Source: an uncultured Clostridia bacterium
GTDB lineage: Bacteria > Bacillota > Clostridia > Tissierellales > Peptoniphilaceae
Assembly (NCBI GenBank): GCA_947254025.1
Contig: CAMYBS010000008.1
Location: 1-50,127 of the forward strand
Length of the DNA: 50,127 bases
Direction: 5' to 3'
Shown here: positions 15,340 through 24,344 of the stretch, piece by piece
Position numbering within the stretch: position 1 is the stretch's first letter
Layout of the letters: each line of letters begins with the position of its first letter
Made by a program: the position numbers and the translations under genes
Notes under the pieces: model-generated
What the model was told of the DNA's origin: nothing
Seen by the model: only the letters and a program-made list of their open reading frames with translations
Databases searched by the model: none

Positions 15340-18267
15340 CTACTCCATATCAATAAATTTATCTTTTGATAGAATAAATAGTCTCGCACTTGCATCCTTT
15401 TTGAATATAATCTTAACAGCTTCTACATACATAGACATCTGCTTAGCATATAGCTCCTTAAGTGCATTGTCATCAAGACTAGTGAGCTTGTAGTCAGTAA
15501 TGACTACTCTGTCATCATATACATCTAATCTATCAATAACCCCTGTGTATATTATATCATCTTTAATGTAATAATACTCGAATTCCTTATATGTTTTGAC
15601 ATTCTTAACAATTTTGTAAAACTTTTCATAGTTCTTCGCACACATTAGTAATAATTTTTCTTCCCTTTCGCTCAAAGCATATGCGTCTACTGTTGCCTTA
15701 AAAACTTTATCGAAGTCATCTCCATCATATGCTTCACAAAATCTATGTGCAGCTGAGCCAAGCTTCTTCTTGTCACTTAAGCATTGTTCTAAATCATCTC
15801 TCTCGTCATCATATACCTTAAAGGTGTTTAGATTATAATCATATGCATATTTAGACCTCGATGGTAGAGGCGCATATAAACTCTCGTACTTCACCATGTC
15901 CTTCGTTATAAGGTCATCGTCACTTGCAAGGCACTCTTCTTCATCTATATCGAGCTCTCTTTCATAAAAGTTTGCCTCTTCACTAGTCGCATCAATCTCT
16001 TCTATATATGGGTTGAAGCCGCTCTTGCCGCCTGACTTATATATGATGAGCTGCTCCTTTGCTCTCGTAAGCATTACATATAAGTTTCTTATCTTCTCTT
16101 CTTCATCTAGTTCACTATCACCACTTTGTGCCGCCTTGAAGTTTGAGTAAAGATCTTTAAATCTTAAGAAGATTTTATCATCACAGAGCCTTGCAAAGCT
16201 AAAGTCGCTCGCTCTTTTAAAGGCCATCTGTGCGCAGATAACAACTTTTGCTTCAAGTCCCTTTGCCTTGTGCACCGTCATTATCCTTACTATGTCATCG
16301 TCCTCGCTGATGTATGAGGGCTCAGATGCTCCCCTATCTCTTAGCAAAAGGATCTTATCTGCAAGTGTCTCAAAACTCGTTATGCCCGACTCATAGTATG
16401 ATCCTAGTCTATCTAGGAAGCTGCGAACGTTAGTGTAGCTTTGCGCGCCTCTCTTCCTTATAAGCAGCTTCTCCATATACTTAGTCTCATCAAAGAAGGC
16501 CTTCAATACTTCGTCAAGCCTTTCTTCATCCTTCATGTGTATATACTTATCAAGCTCTTCCTTGTAATACCTAAAGTCATCTCTGTCCTTTGCCAAGAAT
16601 ATCTCGTCGTCATCTATAGCATAGAAACTGCTTCTTAAAAGCGCAATTAGTGAAAGCTCGTCCTCATACCTTAGGTAGTGAATGAAGTTGTAGATGTCTT
16701 CCATCTCATCGCGTTCGTTGAGTGCGATGTTTGCTGTGTTATATACAGCGACCTTTGACCTCTTAAGAGCCTTCTCTATGGCAGATGAGTCTCTATTGGA
16801 ACGCACTAAGACAAGCATATCGCCAAAGGCAAGGCCGCCCTCGTTTAGGTCCATAATCTTGTTTGCTATAGCAGTAGCTTCGAGCTCTCTATCGTTCTTG
16901 TCGTTGTAATTAATAAGTTTCACTTCGCTATCATTAATGTCGCCCTTAAAGACTAGGTCCTCATAGTCCACTATCTTATCTTTAAAAAGTTTGTTGACAG
17001 TGGCAATAATTTTTTCGCCTGTTCTATAATTTTCGTTCATGCTAATGGCTGTGGACCTTTCATCATTCAAAAAGTCCTTCTTAACTGAGCGGTATAGACT
17101 CACGTCTGCACCTCTAAACGCATATATGGACTGCTTGAAGTCACCAACGACGAAGAGTCTGTCTCCTCCAAGTGCCTCATTAAGTAGATAGTATATTTCC
17201 TTTTGTATAGGTGAAGTGTCTTGAAACTCATCAACCATGATGTAGCTAAGTCTACCCTTAAGTGTCTTTCGCACCTCTTCTGTCTTAAGTAAATCCCTAA
17301 AGAGTATCTCCAAGTCATTAAAGTCAAGTGCTGCCTCTTTTTCTTTGTAGCTCTTATACTTAGCATGCGCCCTCTCAAGTAATGTGAAGAAGTCCTTATA
17401 TAGACTAAGTTTATTTACTTCAAGTGCTTTAAGTATGTAGCTTGCGCTGTCCGTGATGGCATCGTAGCACTCTTTCTTTTTTGCATTCACGCCGATATTG
17501 TATGCAAAGTCGTTAAGTAGGTTTATATTAAGCTCATCTACTCTCGCAGTCCTTAGTGCATCTAATGAGCCTTTATATCTATCAATCACCTTGTATAGCT
17601 TAGAAGTCTCCTTTATATCGCCTTTTACTTCATCTATGGCGTCTGCCATCTTATTAAGAGCCACGCTTATACTAGCTTCGTCATAGCATGAACTGATGTA
17701 AGTTATAGTATTATCATACAGCTTCCCAAGGTCCATACCCATAGTCTTCTTTATGATGCTCTTAAGGCTACTCACAAAGTTGTCGTCGTAGTTTCTATCA
17801 AGTGCCTTGAATAGCTCTTCATAGTTTTTCTCATCAAGTACTTCCCTTATTGCTTTATCAAGGAGCTCATCTGCTTCGTCTTCTTCAATGACTCTTGCAC
17901 GTGGGTCAATGTTTGCAACGAGCGGAAATGCCTTTAGCACCTTGAATGCAAATTGATGCACTGTAGAAACATTTGCGACAGGCATATTGTTGTAGTAGTC
18001 TTTGAACCTTGCATCACTCTTTGCTCTTTCGTAGACAAGCTTTGAGATTCTTTCCTTAAGTTCGTTGCTTGCCTTCTTTGTAAATGTTATAGCGACTACC
18101 GACGAAAGTATATCGTCCGAATTTATGCATGAGAAGTCACCCTTGTCCAAGATCTTTACAAATCTATTGACAAGGACTGTGGTCTTACCTGTGCCAGCAG
18201 AGGCGTCGAGCAAAACATTTTTGTCTATTGTATCAACAGCAAGTTGCTGCTTTTCATTTAAGTTCAT
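15340..18267 (-). CDS. addA: AddA helicase-nuclease subunit
   Basis: AddA is the UvrD-like 3'-5' helicase with a C-terminal nuclease in the AddAB complex, which processes double-strand ends for recombination. Visible are Walker A DASAGTGKTT (Lys28), MVDEFQDTSPIQ, GDFKQSIYAFRGAD, VMTVHKAKGLEAKVV-like motif V, and NLYVMLTRAKE (motif VI). The nuclease motif is GVIDRLDVYDDRVVITDYK. At 975 residues it is notably shorter than the approximately 1,230 of B. subtilis. The ATG at 18267 overlaps the addB stop by one base (TGATG) and has GGGGAGAG upstream, so it is preferred to an ATG seven codons earlier. Confidence 0.95.
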   Translation of the reverse strand: MNLNEKQQLAVDTIDKNVLLDASAGTGKTTVLVNRFVKILDKGDFSCINSDDILSSVVAITFTKKASNELKERISKLVYERAKSDARFKDYYNNMPVANVSTVHQFAFKVLKAFPLVANIDPRARVIEEDEADELLDKAIREVLDEKNYEELFKALDRNYDDNFVSSLKSIIKKTMGMDLGKLYDNTITYISSCYDEASISVALNKMADAIDEVKGDIKETSKLYKVIDRYKGSLDALRTARVDELNINLLNDFAYNIGVNAKKKECYDAITDSASYILKALEVNKLSLYKDFFTLLERAHAKYKSYKEKEAALDFNDLEILFRDLLKTEEVRKTLKGRLSYIMVDEFQDTSPIQKEIYYLLNEALGGDRLFVVGDFKQSIYAFRGADVSLYRSVKKDFLNDERSTAISMNENYRTGEKIIATVNKLFKDKIVDYEDLVFKGDINDSEVKLINYNDKNDRELEATAIANKIMDLNEGGLAFGDMLVLVRSNRDSSAIEKALKRSKVAVYNTANIALNERDEMEDIYNFIHYLRYEDELSLIALLRSSFYAIDDDEIFLAKDRDDFRYYKEELDKYIHMKDEERLDEVLKAFFDETKYMEKLLIRKRGAQSYTNVRSFLDRLGSYYESGITSFETLADKILLLRDRGASEPSYISEDDDIVRIMTVHKAKGLEAKVVICAQMAFKRASDFSFARLCDDKIFLRFKDLYSNFKAAQSGDSELDEEEKIRNLYVMLTRAKEQLIIYKSGGKSGFNPYIEEIDATSEEANFYERELDIDEEECLASDDDLITKDMVKYESLYAPLPSRSKYAYDYNLNTFKVYDDERDDLEQCLSDKKKLGSAAHRFCEAYDGDDFDKVFKATVDAYALSEREEKLLLMCAKNYEKFYKIVKNVKTYKEFEYYYIKDDIIYTGVIDRLDVYDDRVVITDYKLTSLDDNALKELYAKQMSMYVEAVKIIFKKDASARLFILSKDKFIDME

Positions 18268-20672
18268 CACTCTCTCCCCTTCTTGCACATGCTTCTATAT
18301 TCACAATACATTAGGCACTTATCCTCGCTTGCTTCGTCAATGATATTAAAGCTATATGTCTTAATTTTTTCTATCAAAGATTTAATTTCTTCTTCACAAG
18401 CATCCGCATCTGTAGGCATAAAGTTGATATTGCCATCGAACTTCGATATTGCTACAAAGGCTGCGTCTATATCAGCGCCACTTGGCTTGTAGTATAATGC
18501 ATACGCCGAGAGCTGAAGACTGTCCTTCATGGTAGCCTTGCTCCTTTTGTAATCGATCACGAGTAGTTTTCCAGTGATAGTATCCTCGTCTACTCTATCA
18601 ATCTTGCCTTTGATGATATGTCCATCTACACTAATCTTTATGCTCTTCTCAAGGTCTTTGACAATGTAATTACTATGCTTCATCCTCTCCTCATCGAAAA
18701 TTATAAAGTCTTTGATGTAGCTTTCGATATTCTCAAGTTCAAAGCCCAAGACGTCCGCGTATTCATTCGTGCTTTTTATATTATTAATGCATCTTTCCAA
18801 GATCTCCTCATCGAAGATGACCTTAGTACCGATAAAGTTTCTGTAGTAGAGCTCCAAGACCTTATGCATGTAAGTGCCGATATTTCTCGCCTTCACGTCT
18901 TGCTCCACAGGCTTTATATCGTAGATGTAACTAAGTAGCGCTGCATATGGACATGTCTTAAATGTCTCAAGAAAGCTCACCGTTAATTTATTTTTCACAA
19001 AATCGTCAACCACGCTCATGGCTGAGTAACTCTCTAGTTTGCCGTTGTACTTTGAGATGACACCTTCCGCTCTAAGTTTATTAATCTCATCATAATTTAT
19101 TAGCTTGAATTTAGAAATATTTTTATGTGCCTCAATAAGTCTCTTCTGCTCCTCATTTGTGGCAAGTGAAGCGCTCTTCTCTATAGCGGCAAGGCTCCTT
19201 ATACGTGTCCACTCATCAATACTAAACTCGTTAAAGAAAGATGACGCACCTTGATCTGCATCAGACTTCGTTCTTGCTGAGTAAGATATTGTAATCTTAT
19301 CTCTTGCCGCCTTAAAAAGTTTCTTCATTAAGTTTTTAGACAGCCAGGACATATACTCTCTCTTGTCATAGTTAAGCTCTTTATATATGCTATCGAGTAA
19401 AAAGTTCTCGCTCATAGTCTTTGGAAAAGCGTCAAGACTCATACCAAGTACATAAACAAGCTTGTACTCTCTTAGGGTATCGAAGTCGCCATTATATATA
19501 GATACGCCTGCCGCTATCCTGTCCTTGCGTCTATAAACCTCGTATTTAAAGGCAAGCTTAAGTAGATCTACAAGCTCGTCTTTACTTATATCATCGCCAT
19601 AGACTTCATATATCGCGTCCATTATCTTAGTAAACTTATCTAAAAGGACCTCATCCTTTGTGTACTTAGAAGCTAGTTCAAGTACTTTTGCCTTTGTAAG
19701 TTCCCCCTCATAGGAAGCTAAATCCACTAATAATTTATCTTGCCACACTAGGTCTTTCATATAAAGAACCCTGTTTTTATTCCTAGGCACATGGTAGGAG
19801 TCAAGCATCTGTGTTAGAAGCGGCTCCTCTGACTTATCCATTAGGTAGATAAGAGCGTCTTCGTATGAGTAGCCACTCTTCAAGACAGATCTTTTAATAT
19901 CTGTAAGCACATAGTCAAGCTCCGCCTCAACTGAGTCCGCACGTACAAAATCTATGCCCTCAGTATCAAGTATCTCTTCGTTAAATAAGTTCTTTGAGAT
20001 TTGAGCAAAGCGCGCCTTGCTCACCTCAGCCTTGTGATATTCATCCTTAATACCATCTAAGTAAGAGATAAGTTCATCTGATGCAAAGTCTGGTTCTATG
20101 AATATGTTTAGTTTCTTGTCTAAATCCTTCGCAAGCCCAATAAGATATATAAGCTTATTGTTAAGCTCGTTAAAACCGATGAAGTATATGGAGTCCGCTT
20201 CTTTAATCTTAAGATCGTCTAGTTCAATATTCTCATCAGAAGCAAGGTAGCCCTTTTTCTTTAGAATATCCTCGTAGTCTAAGTATATCTTCTTATACTC
20301 TCCGCCATAAGTCATAAGGTCTATGTCCTTCTTATTTGCTTCCTTAATCGCTTCAAAGATGAGGTCAATGTAAGATGGATACTTAAGAAACGGCATAGAT
20401 CCAAGGTTCATATCTATCGCCTTCTTTATGATTAGGCGCATAGACATATCCGAAAGGAACTTATATGCACCAATCGCATACCTTATGTAAAACTCGTCAA
20501 TACTAATCACACTTGTATCTACGAGCATGCCGAGGCGCTTCAAGCCCTCTTGGACAATGAAGTCTTTATACTCTGTATTTTTAGTGATGATAAGAACTTT
20601 GCCTCCCTCATCCATGCGCATGGCATCAAATAAGTTCTCGGCATCCTTCTTCGTTTCGTATACCTTAATCAT
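18267..20672 (-). CDS. addB: AddB/RexB-like subunit of the helicase-nuclease
   Basis: AddB is the second nuclease and Chi-recognition partner of AddA. The C-terminal PD-(D/E)XK nuclease is clear: GKIDRVDED..LLVIDYKRSK and LQLSAYALYY. Four Fe-S cysteines are also in place: one in TFKTCPYA, and CLMYCEYRSMC (spacing C-x3-C-x5-C) at the end. The N-terminal helicase-like half lacks a recognisable GxGKT Walker A, as in RexB-type proteins rather than B. subtilis AddB. At 801 residues it is short (B. subtilis about 1,166). It overlaps the upstream pseudouridine synthase gene by 8 bases and couples to addA. Confidence 0.9.
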   Translation of the reverse strand: MIKVYETKKDAENLFDAMRMDEGGKVLIITKNTEYKDFIVQEGLKRLGMLVDTSVISIDEFYIRYAIGAYKFLSDMSMRLIIKKAIDMNLGSMPFLKYPSYIDLIFEAIKEANKKDIDLMTYGGEYKKIYLDYEDILKKKGYLASDENIELDDLKIKEADSIYFIGFNELNNKLIYLIGLAKDLDKKLNIFIEPDFASDELISYLDGIKDEYHKAEVSKARFAQISKNLFNEEILDTEGIDFVRADSVEAELDYVLTDIKRSVLKSGYSYEDALIYLMDKSEEPLLTQMLDSYHVPRNKNRVLYMKDLVWQDKLLVDLASYEGELTKAKVLELASKYTKDEVLLDKFTKIMDAIYEVYGDDISKDELVDLLKLAFKYEVYRRKDRIAAGVSIYNGDFDTLREYKLVYVLGMSLDAFPKTMSENFLLDSIYKELNYDKREYMSWLSKNLMKKLFKAARDKITISYSARTKSDADQGASSFFNEFSIDEWTRIRSLAAIEKSASLATNEEQKRLIEAHKNISKFKLINYDEINKLRAEGVISKYNGKLESYSAMSVVDDFVKNKLTVSFLETFKTCPYAALLSYIYDIKPVEQDVKARNIGTYMHKVLELYYRNFIGTKVIFDEEILERCINNIKSTNEYADVLGFELENIESYIKDFIIFDEERMKHSNYIVKDLEKSIKISVDGHIIKGKIDRVDEDTITGKLLVIDYKRSKATMKDSLQLSAYALYYKPSGADIDAAFVAISKFDGNINFMPTDADACEEEIKSLIEKIKTYSFNIIDEASEDKCLMYCEYRSMCKKGRE

Positions 20673-21621
20673 TGAAGAGACTCTCCTTCACTTTATCATA
20701 AGTCTTCCAAGCGTTCGCATAGAAATCTTTATTACTTAAGTAGCTAAAGAAACCATCAAGCTCAGGAAATGAAATTTTGTATGAGTAAAGCAGCTGATTA
20801 TTAATTAAGCCCTCTAGCTTAGCGTTAGTAGCCGCATCACCATACTTTCTATCACCTACTATAGGGTGGTTTAAAGTCTTTAGGTGGAAGCGTATCTGAT
20901 GAGTCTTGCCAGTTAGTAAAAGCACCTCAAGCTCAGTAAAGTTGTTTTTCATATATATAGTCTTGAAGTGCGTTATCATCTCAGAGCCATCATCCGAAAG
21001 CTTCATCATGTTCTTCTTCTCGTTTTTCTCATACGAAACCTCAAAGGTCTCATCAACATCGAAGCGTCCCTTGACTATGGTCTTGTAGTACTTATTAATC
21101 TTTCTTTCTTTGATAAGCCTTGTCATCTCTTTAAGCGCTTCATAGTTTTTGCATCCAATCAAAAGACCCTTGGTGTTCCTATCGAGTCTGTTTGCAAGCG
21201 CAGGCCTAAAGGTATTCTCGCTACGAGGCGAAAATTCATTCTTATCTATAAGGTACTTGATGAAGCTATCGACAACGTTCTTTTCAAAGCCATCCTTAGT
21301 AGCATGACTAAGAAGCCCCTCATCCTTGTCGATGATGGCGATGTTCTCGTCTTCATAAACTATCTTCAAGTCAATAATATTTGGGTTGTACTTCTTTTCC
21401 TTTTGAGTAAACTTATCAAAGGTCTCATCAGAGAAGAAGACCTTAAGCACATCTCCAGTAAAGACCCTCTCTTCGCCACTCGCCTTCTTGCCATTTAAAA
21501 CTATGTTCTTCTTTCTAAGCATCTTCATTAGAAAGGACTTAGTCGCATTAGGAAAAAATTTCACAAGGAAGCGATCAAGTCTTTGATCATTATCATTTTC
21601 GTTTATTTTTATCTCTTTCAT
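20665..21621 (-). CDS. RluA-family pseudouridine synthase (RluC/RluD-like)
   Basis: An N-terminal S4 RNA-binding domain (DQRLDRFLVKFFPNATKSF) is joined to an RluA-type catalytic domain. The active-site motif ANRLDRNTKGLLI holds the catalytic Asp, and downstream sequences include RKINKYYKTIVKGR and LLTGKTHQIRFHL. Such enzymes isomerise uridines in 23S rRNA. Length (318) is normal. A GTG three codons earlier exists, but AAGGTG is spaced for the ATG at 21621. It heads the operon with addB, addA, the two-component system and the lipoprotein. Confidence 0.92.
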   Translation of the reverse strand: MKEIKINENDNDQRLDRFLVKFFPNATKSFLMKMLRKKNIVLNGKKASGEERVFTGDVLKVFFSDETFDKFTQKEKKYNPNIIDLKIVYEDENIAIIDKDEGLLSHATKDGFEKNVVDSFIKYLIDKNEFSPRSENTFRPALANRLDRNTKGLLIGCKNYEALKEMTRLIKERKINKYYKTIVKGRFDVDETFEVSYEKNEKKNMMKLSDDGSEMITHFKTIYMKNNFTELEVLLLTGKTHQIRFHLKTLNHPIVGDRKYGDAATNAKLEGLINNQLLYSYKISFPELDGFFSYLSNKDFYANAWKTYDKVKESLFND

Positions 21622-21638
21622 CAATTTCACCTTTTATT

Positions 21639-21666
21639 TTGTTATATTATATGATATAATTATAAT
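21639..21666 (+). promoter_or_regulatory. promoter of the MltG-like gene (divergent region)
   Basis: TTGTTA (21639-21644) and TATAAT (21661-21666) with a 16-base spacer on the plus strand. The region is so AT-rich that the divergent rluD-side promoter, TTGTAT with TATAAC on the minus strand, overlaps it and is less certain. Confidence 0.5.
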
Positions 21667-21710
21667 ACAAACGGATAAAAAAATAAAGTTATCAAATAAG
21701 AGGTGTAAGA

Positions 21711-22322
21711 ATGAATTTTTGGGAAAAATTTAAAGACTTTTTGTATAATTCGATTGATTACATAATTATGCTTATAGTAATCATAGCTGTTGTATGTATA
21801 ATAAGCTGGAGACTTGACATACTATTCGTTAACAACGGTGCGAACTCCATACTAACAAAGAACATTGAGAACAGTAAGGACGACAAGAAAGTCGTTGAAA
21901 ACATAGACGAAGGTCAAGACGCTGATGCTAACAATGAAGAAGGTGCTGACAAGGTAGAAGAAAAAACAGGCGATACTAACGAAGAAGAAACAAGTGAGGC
22001 TCCTCAAGAGGGAGAAGATACAAAGCCTCAAGAGGAAGAAACTAGTCAAGAAGAAAAACCAACAGAGAAAGCTCCAGAAGAAAAACCAGCAGAGCCAGCT
22101 CCACAAGCAAGCGGTGCAGTTGAAGTTAATATACCTGCTAAGTCACTACCAGGCGAGATAGGTAAGATACTTGAGCAACAAGGTCTTGTTACAAGCAGCA
22201 AAGATTTCGTTAATAAATGCGTTGAGTTAAAGCTTGACACAAAATTAAAATCAGGCAAGTTCACAATCAATAAGGGAGCAAGCCTTGATGACATAGTTAG
22301 AACTATAGCAAAATCTAAATAG
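21711..22322 (+). CDS. membrane-anchored protein with MltG/YceG-like N-terminal module but no catalytic domain
   Basis: One membrane helix (about residues 16-35) is followed by a long acidic linker (about residues 50-140) rich in Glu, Pro, Gln and Thr. A small C-terminal domain follows: NIPAKSLPGEIGKILEQQGL..KDFVNKCVEL..KLKSGKFTINKGASLDDIVRTIAK. That domain resembles the LysM-like region preceding the lytic transglycosylase domain of MltG, a wall glycan-terminating enzyme. The catalytic domain is absent, so it may bind glycan or a partner rather than cut. AAGAGGTG precedes the ATG. The gene stands alone between a divergent promoter and a bidirectional terminator. The domain match is by eye. 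Confidence 0.72.
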   Translation: MNFWEKFKDFLYNSIDYIIMLIVIIAVVCIISWRLDILFVNNGANSILTKNIENSKDDKKVVENIDEGQDADANNEEGADKVEEKTGDTNEEETSEAPQEGEDTKPQEEETSQEEKPTEKAPEEKPAEPAPQASGAVEVNIPAKSLPGEIGKILEQQGLVTSSKDFVNKCVELKLDTKLKSGKFTINKGASLDDIVRTIAKSK

Positions 22323-22331
22323 ACAGTATAA

Positions 22332-22353
22332 AAGCCAGACTTAAGTCTGGCTT
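22332..22353. terminator. bidirectional terminator, perfect palindrome
   Basis: A 22-base perfect palindrome (arm AAGCCAGACTT) lies between two convergent genes. CTTTTATG follows on the plus strand and a shorter T-rich stretch on the minus. Confidence 0.75.
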
Positions 22354-22369
22354 CTTTTATGATCAAATA

Positions 22370-23044
22370 TTACTTTTTCATCGACTCTCGAATTTTTTGT
22401 AGAGTCTTCTTTTTTATATCCTCATTCGCGCACTCACAAGCTAGATAGTTCTCAATGGCATCCTTCTTCGTAAAGTATAGCTCGCACAAAAGCCATGCAG
22501 CCGCCATATTGACATAGTAAGTGTCCACACTTATCTTCTTAATAAGACAGAGCAATCTCTCTATGTATATGGCATTATTAAAGTGCTTAAGCATGATGAC
22601 TAGTCCTAAGCGCACAGTGTACTCTTCCATGCTCTGGATGTATGAAGATGCCTTATCAAAAGCAGCCTCCTTATGAGCCTTATCAAAACAAAACTCTCCT
22701 GCGAGTAAATCCGTCACCTCCCAACTATCGATATAAGGCAAGAATGCATCAAGCGTCCTCATTGCATCTTCGAACTTTGAATTCATCTTGAAAATGCACA
22801 AGGCATATAAAAGCTTCTCCTCTCTATAAGTGAATGAAGAGTCACTAAAAATATCAAAATCAGATTTTTCCTTTACATCACGAGCTAGACTCCTTAAAGC
22901 GCCCATGCGCACACCAAGTATGCTCCGCTTCTCAATAGTCGGAGTGAGCTTAGCAACAAAGTCCTTATACATTGCGTCCTTCTTAGCATATAGCTCTTGA
23001 AGTATATAGCTATAAGTAAGCAATTCTTTATTATTTATTGTCAT
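22370..23044 (-). CDS. AlkD-like DNA alkylation repair protein (HEAT-repeat glycosylase family)
   Basis: The 224-residue, almost all-helical protein has the AlkD family features KRSILGVRMGALRSLARDVKEK near residue 37 and successive helix pairs, including WEVTDLLAGEF. AlkD-family proteins excise alkylated bases such as 3- and 7-methylpurines without base flipping. The ATG at 23044 is preceded by GGGGAG. A strong terminator of the upstream stalk-protein gene ends only about 20 bases before this start, so there is no obvious room for a separate promoter. Substrate and activity are by family only. Confidence 0.85.
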   Translation of the reverse strand: MTINNKELLTYSYILQELYAKKDAMYKDFVAKLTPTIEKRSILGVRMGALRSLARDVKEKSDFDIFSDSSFTYREEKLLYALCIFKMNSKFEDAMRTLDAFLPYIDSWEVTDLLAGEFCFDKAHKEAAFDKASSYIQSMEEYTVRLGLVIMLKHFNNAIYIERLLCLIKKISVDTYYVNMAAAWLLCELYFTKKDAIENYLACECANEDIKKKTLQKIRESMKK

Positions 23045-23064
23045 CTGTACTCCCCTTTATAAAA

Positions 23065-23089
23065 AAACAGGTATATAAAATACCTGTTT
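23065..23089 (-). terminator. terminator/attenuator between the stalk-protein gene and the alkD-like gene
   Basis: AAACAGGTA/TACCTGTTT stem followed by a run of Ts on the minus strand, ending about 20 bases before the alkD-like ATG. Transcription of that gene would need read-through. Confidence 0.85.
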
Positions 23090-23094
23090 ATCTA

Positions 23095-23772
23095 TTAATG
23101 TTTTGCTTTTCTATATCCAGCCTTGATAGCTTCTTCTTCAGTATCAAAGAAAATCGCATTCTTCAAGCTAACCTTTTTATAAGCAGCACCACTAGGCAAA
23201 TGATAAATCTTAGAATTAACATTTGCAATGATTCTACCATCAGCTTTTAAATATGCTAATAAATCACCGTTATCAGGGTTATACATTTTAGGGTCTTTCT
23301 TGTTATCACTTACAACAGGAGTTTCAGTATTTTCTTCTACAACTTGACCATCATTATCATTTACAAAGACAGTCCTTGTATTTTGATCCCATCCAACCTT
23401 TTTATCAAGGCACTCTCCAACAACCCTTATAGGAAGATACGTTCTACCATTATTAATCATAGGAGCTATGTCCATAGCAACATCAAGTCCATTTTTGTTA
23501 TATGAGCTCTTGCCTATAATAAACTTAATCACAGTTTCATCCTTACTTAAAGTAACTTCTTTAGTCGCCTCTTGCCAAGCAACATCTAAGCCTAAATTTT
23601 CTGAAATAAGTCTTAGTGGAACTAAAGTCCTTCCACTTACAATCATAGGACTAGCATCGCCGTGAACTTCTTGTCCATTGATATTGATTTTAATCTCACT
23701 TTGAGCCTTCAAGTTAAAAGGTAATATTAATAAAAACAATAACAATGTATAAAGTAAAAATTTCTTTTTCAT
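23095..23772 (-). CDS. secreted stalk-domain protein (copper amine oxidase N-like) with a degenerate Ada-type C-terminal module
   Basis: A signal peptide (KKKFLLYTLLLFLLILPFNLKAQ) leads two copies of the Cu-amine-oxidase-N/stalk fold: MIVSGRTLVPLRLISENLGLDVAWQ and MINNGRTYLPIRVVGECLDKKVGWD, around residues 25-140. Such domains are common on clostridial surface proteins. A Pro/Asn-rich linker precedes a C-terminal module: GRIIANVNSKIYHLPSGAAYKKVSL..IFFDTEEEAIKAGYRKAK. This matches the metal-binding Ada-like domain, but the zinc cysteines are replaced (GAA in place of GC, KAK in place of PCK). GGAGGTG precedes the ATG. Function is unknown. Confidence 0.85.
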   Translation of the reverse strand: MKKKFLLYTLLLFLLILPFNLKAQSEIKININGQEVHGDASPMIVSGRTLVPLRLISENLGLDVAWQEATKEVTLSKDETVIKFIIGKSSYNKNGLDVAMDIAPMINNGRTYLPIRVVGECLDKKVGWDQNTRTVFVNDNDGQVVEENTETPVVSDNKKDPKMYNPDNGDLLAYLKADGRIIANVNSKIYHLPSGAAYKKVSLKNAIFFDTEEEAIKAGYRKAKH

Positions 23773-23800
23773 AATAACACCTCCATAAGATTATAATATC

Positions 23801-23829
23801 ATTTTAATACAAAGAATAATATTTGTAAA
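23801..23829 (-). promoter_or_regulatory. promoter of the stalk-domain protein gene
   Basis: TTTACA (23824-23829) and TAAAAT (23801-23806) with a 17-base spacer on the minus strand, about 28 bases upstream of the ATG. Confidence 0.6.
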
Positions 23830-23859
23830 GATACAAAAATATTATTAAATAAATAGTCA

Positions 23860-24333
23860 CTACGCCTTTGCCTTGCAAGTTAATTCCTTCACGCAAATTT
23901 TGAAAACACGTGTCCTAGGTATGGCTGCCCTCGCATATACAAATTTTTCGCTTGGTATATGGTACTTTTGTACAAGAACTTCGAGTGCATCCTCTTTATC
24001 ATCATATTCAAGAACTTCATATACTGTCCCCCTACCTATGATAGATTCGTAGTTCATAGTGCAGTAGCCGCGTTCCTTATCCATGATGAGCTTATGATTA
24101 GCACTCATTTGAAAACTAAGAGTAGCTCCGTCCTTAAGAAAGTCATACTTTCTTCCATCCATCGCTCCATGTATATATAAAGTGATCTCGCCTGCTTCTT
24201 CTCTAACTCCAAAGTTAACCACCAAGATGTATGGCGATACTTCATCATTGAAGGCAAGCACGACATCATCACAGTCCTTCATTATCCTAAGTATTTCATT
24301 CATGTCCTTTACTTCTCTATTAGCCCTTCTCAT
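23860..24333 (-). CDS. NimA-like FMN-binding split-barrel protein (pyridoxamine 5'-phosphate oxidase family)
   Basis: The N-terminus MRRANREVKDMNEILRIMKD and the segments VSPYILVVNFG, LYIHGAMDGRKYDFLKD and YESIIGRGTVYEVLE match the NimA/pyridoxamine-oxidase-like clan. Members bind FMN and reduce small molecules; some confer nitroimidazole resistance in anaerobes. The His in YIHGA is at the position conserved in Nim proteins. Length (157) fits. GGGAGG precedes the ATG at 24333. It lies 11 bases after the nitrilase-family gene and is probably cotranscribed with it. Resistance or a specific substrate cannot be claimed from sequence. Confidence 0.85.
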   Translation of the reverse strand: MRRANREVKDMNEILRIMKDCDDVVLAFNDEVSPYILVVNFGVREEAGEITLYIHGAMDGRKYDFLKDGATLSFQMSANHKLIMDKERGYCTMNYESIIGRGTVYEVLEYDDKEDALEVLVQKYHIPSEKFVYARAAIPRTRVFKICVKELTCKAKA

Positions 24334-24344
24334 ATTTACCTCCC

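Noticed and set aside
20968..21498. 176-codon plus-strand frame opposite the pseudouridine synthase gene
   Set aside because: It lies fully antisense to a well-conserved RluA-family gene, has no ribosome binding site and no recognisable protein features.
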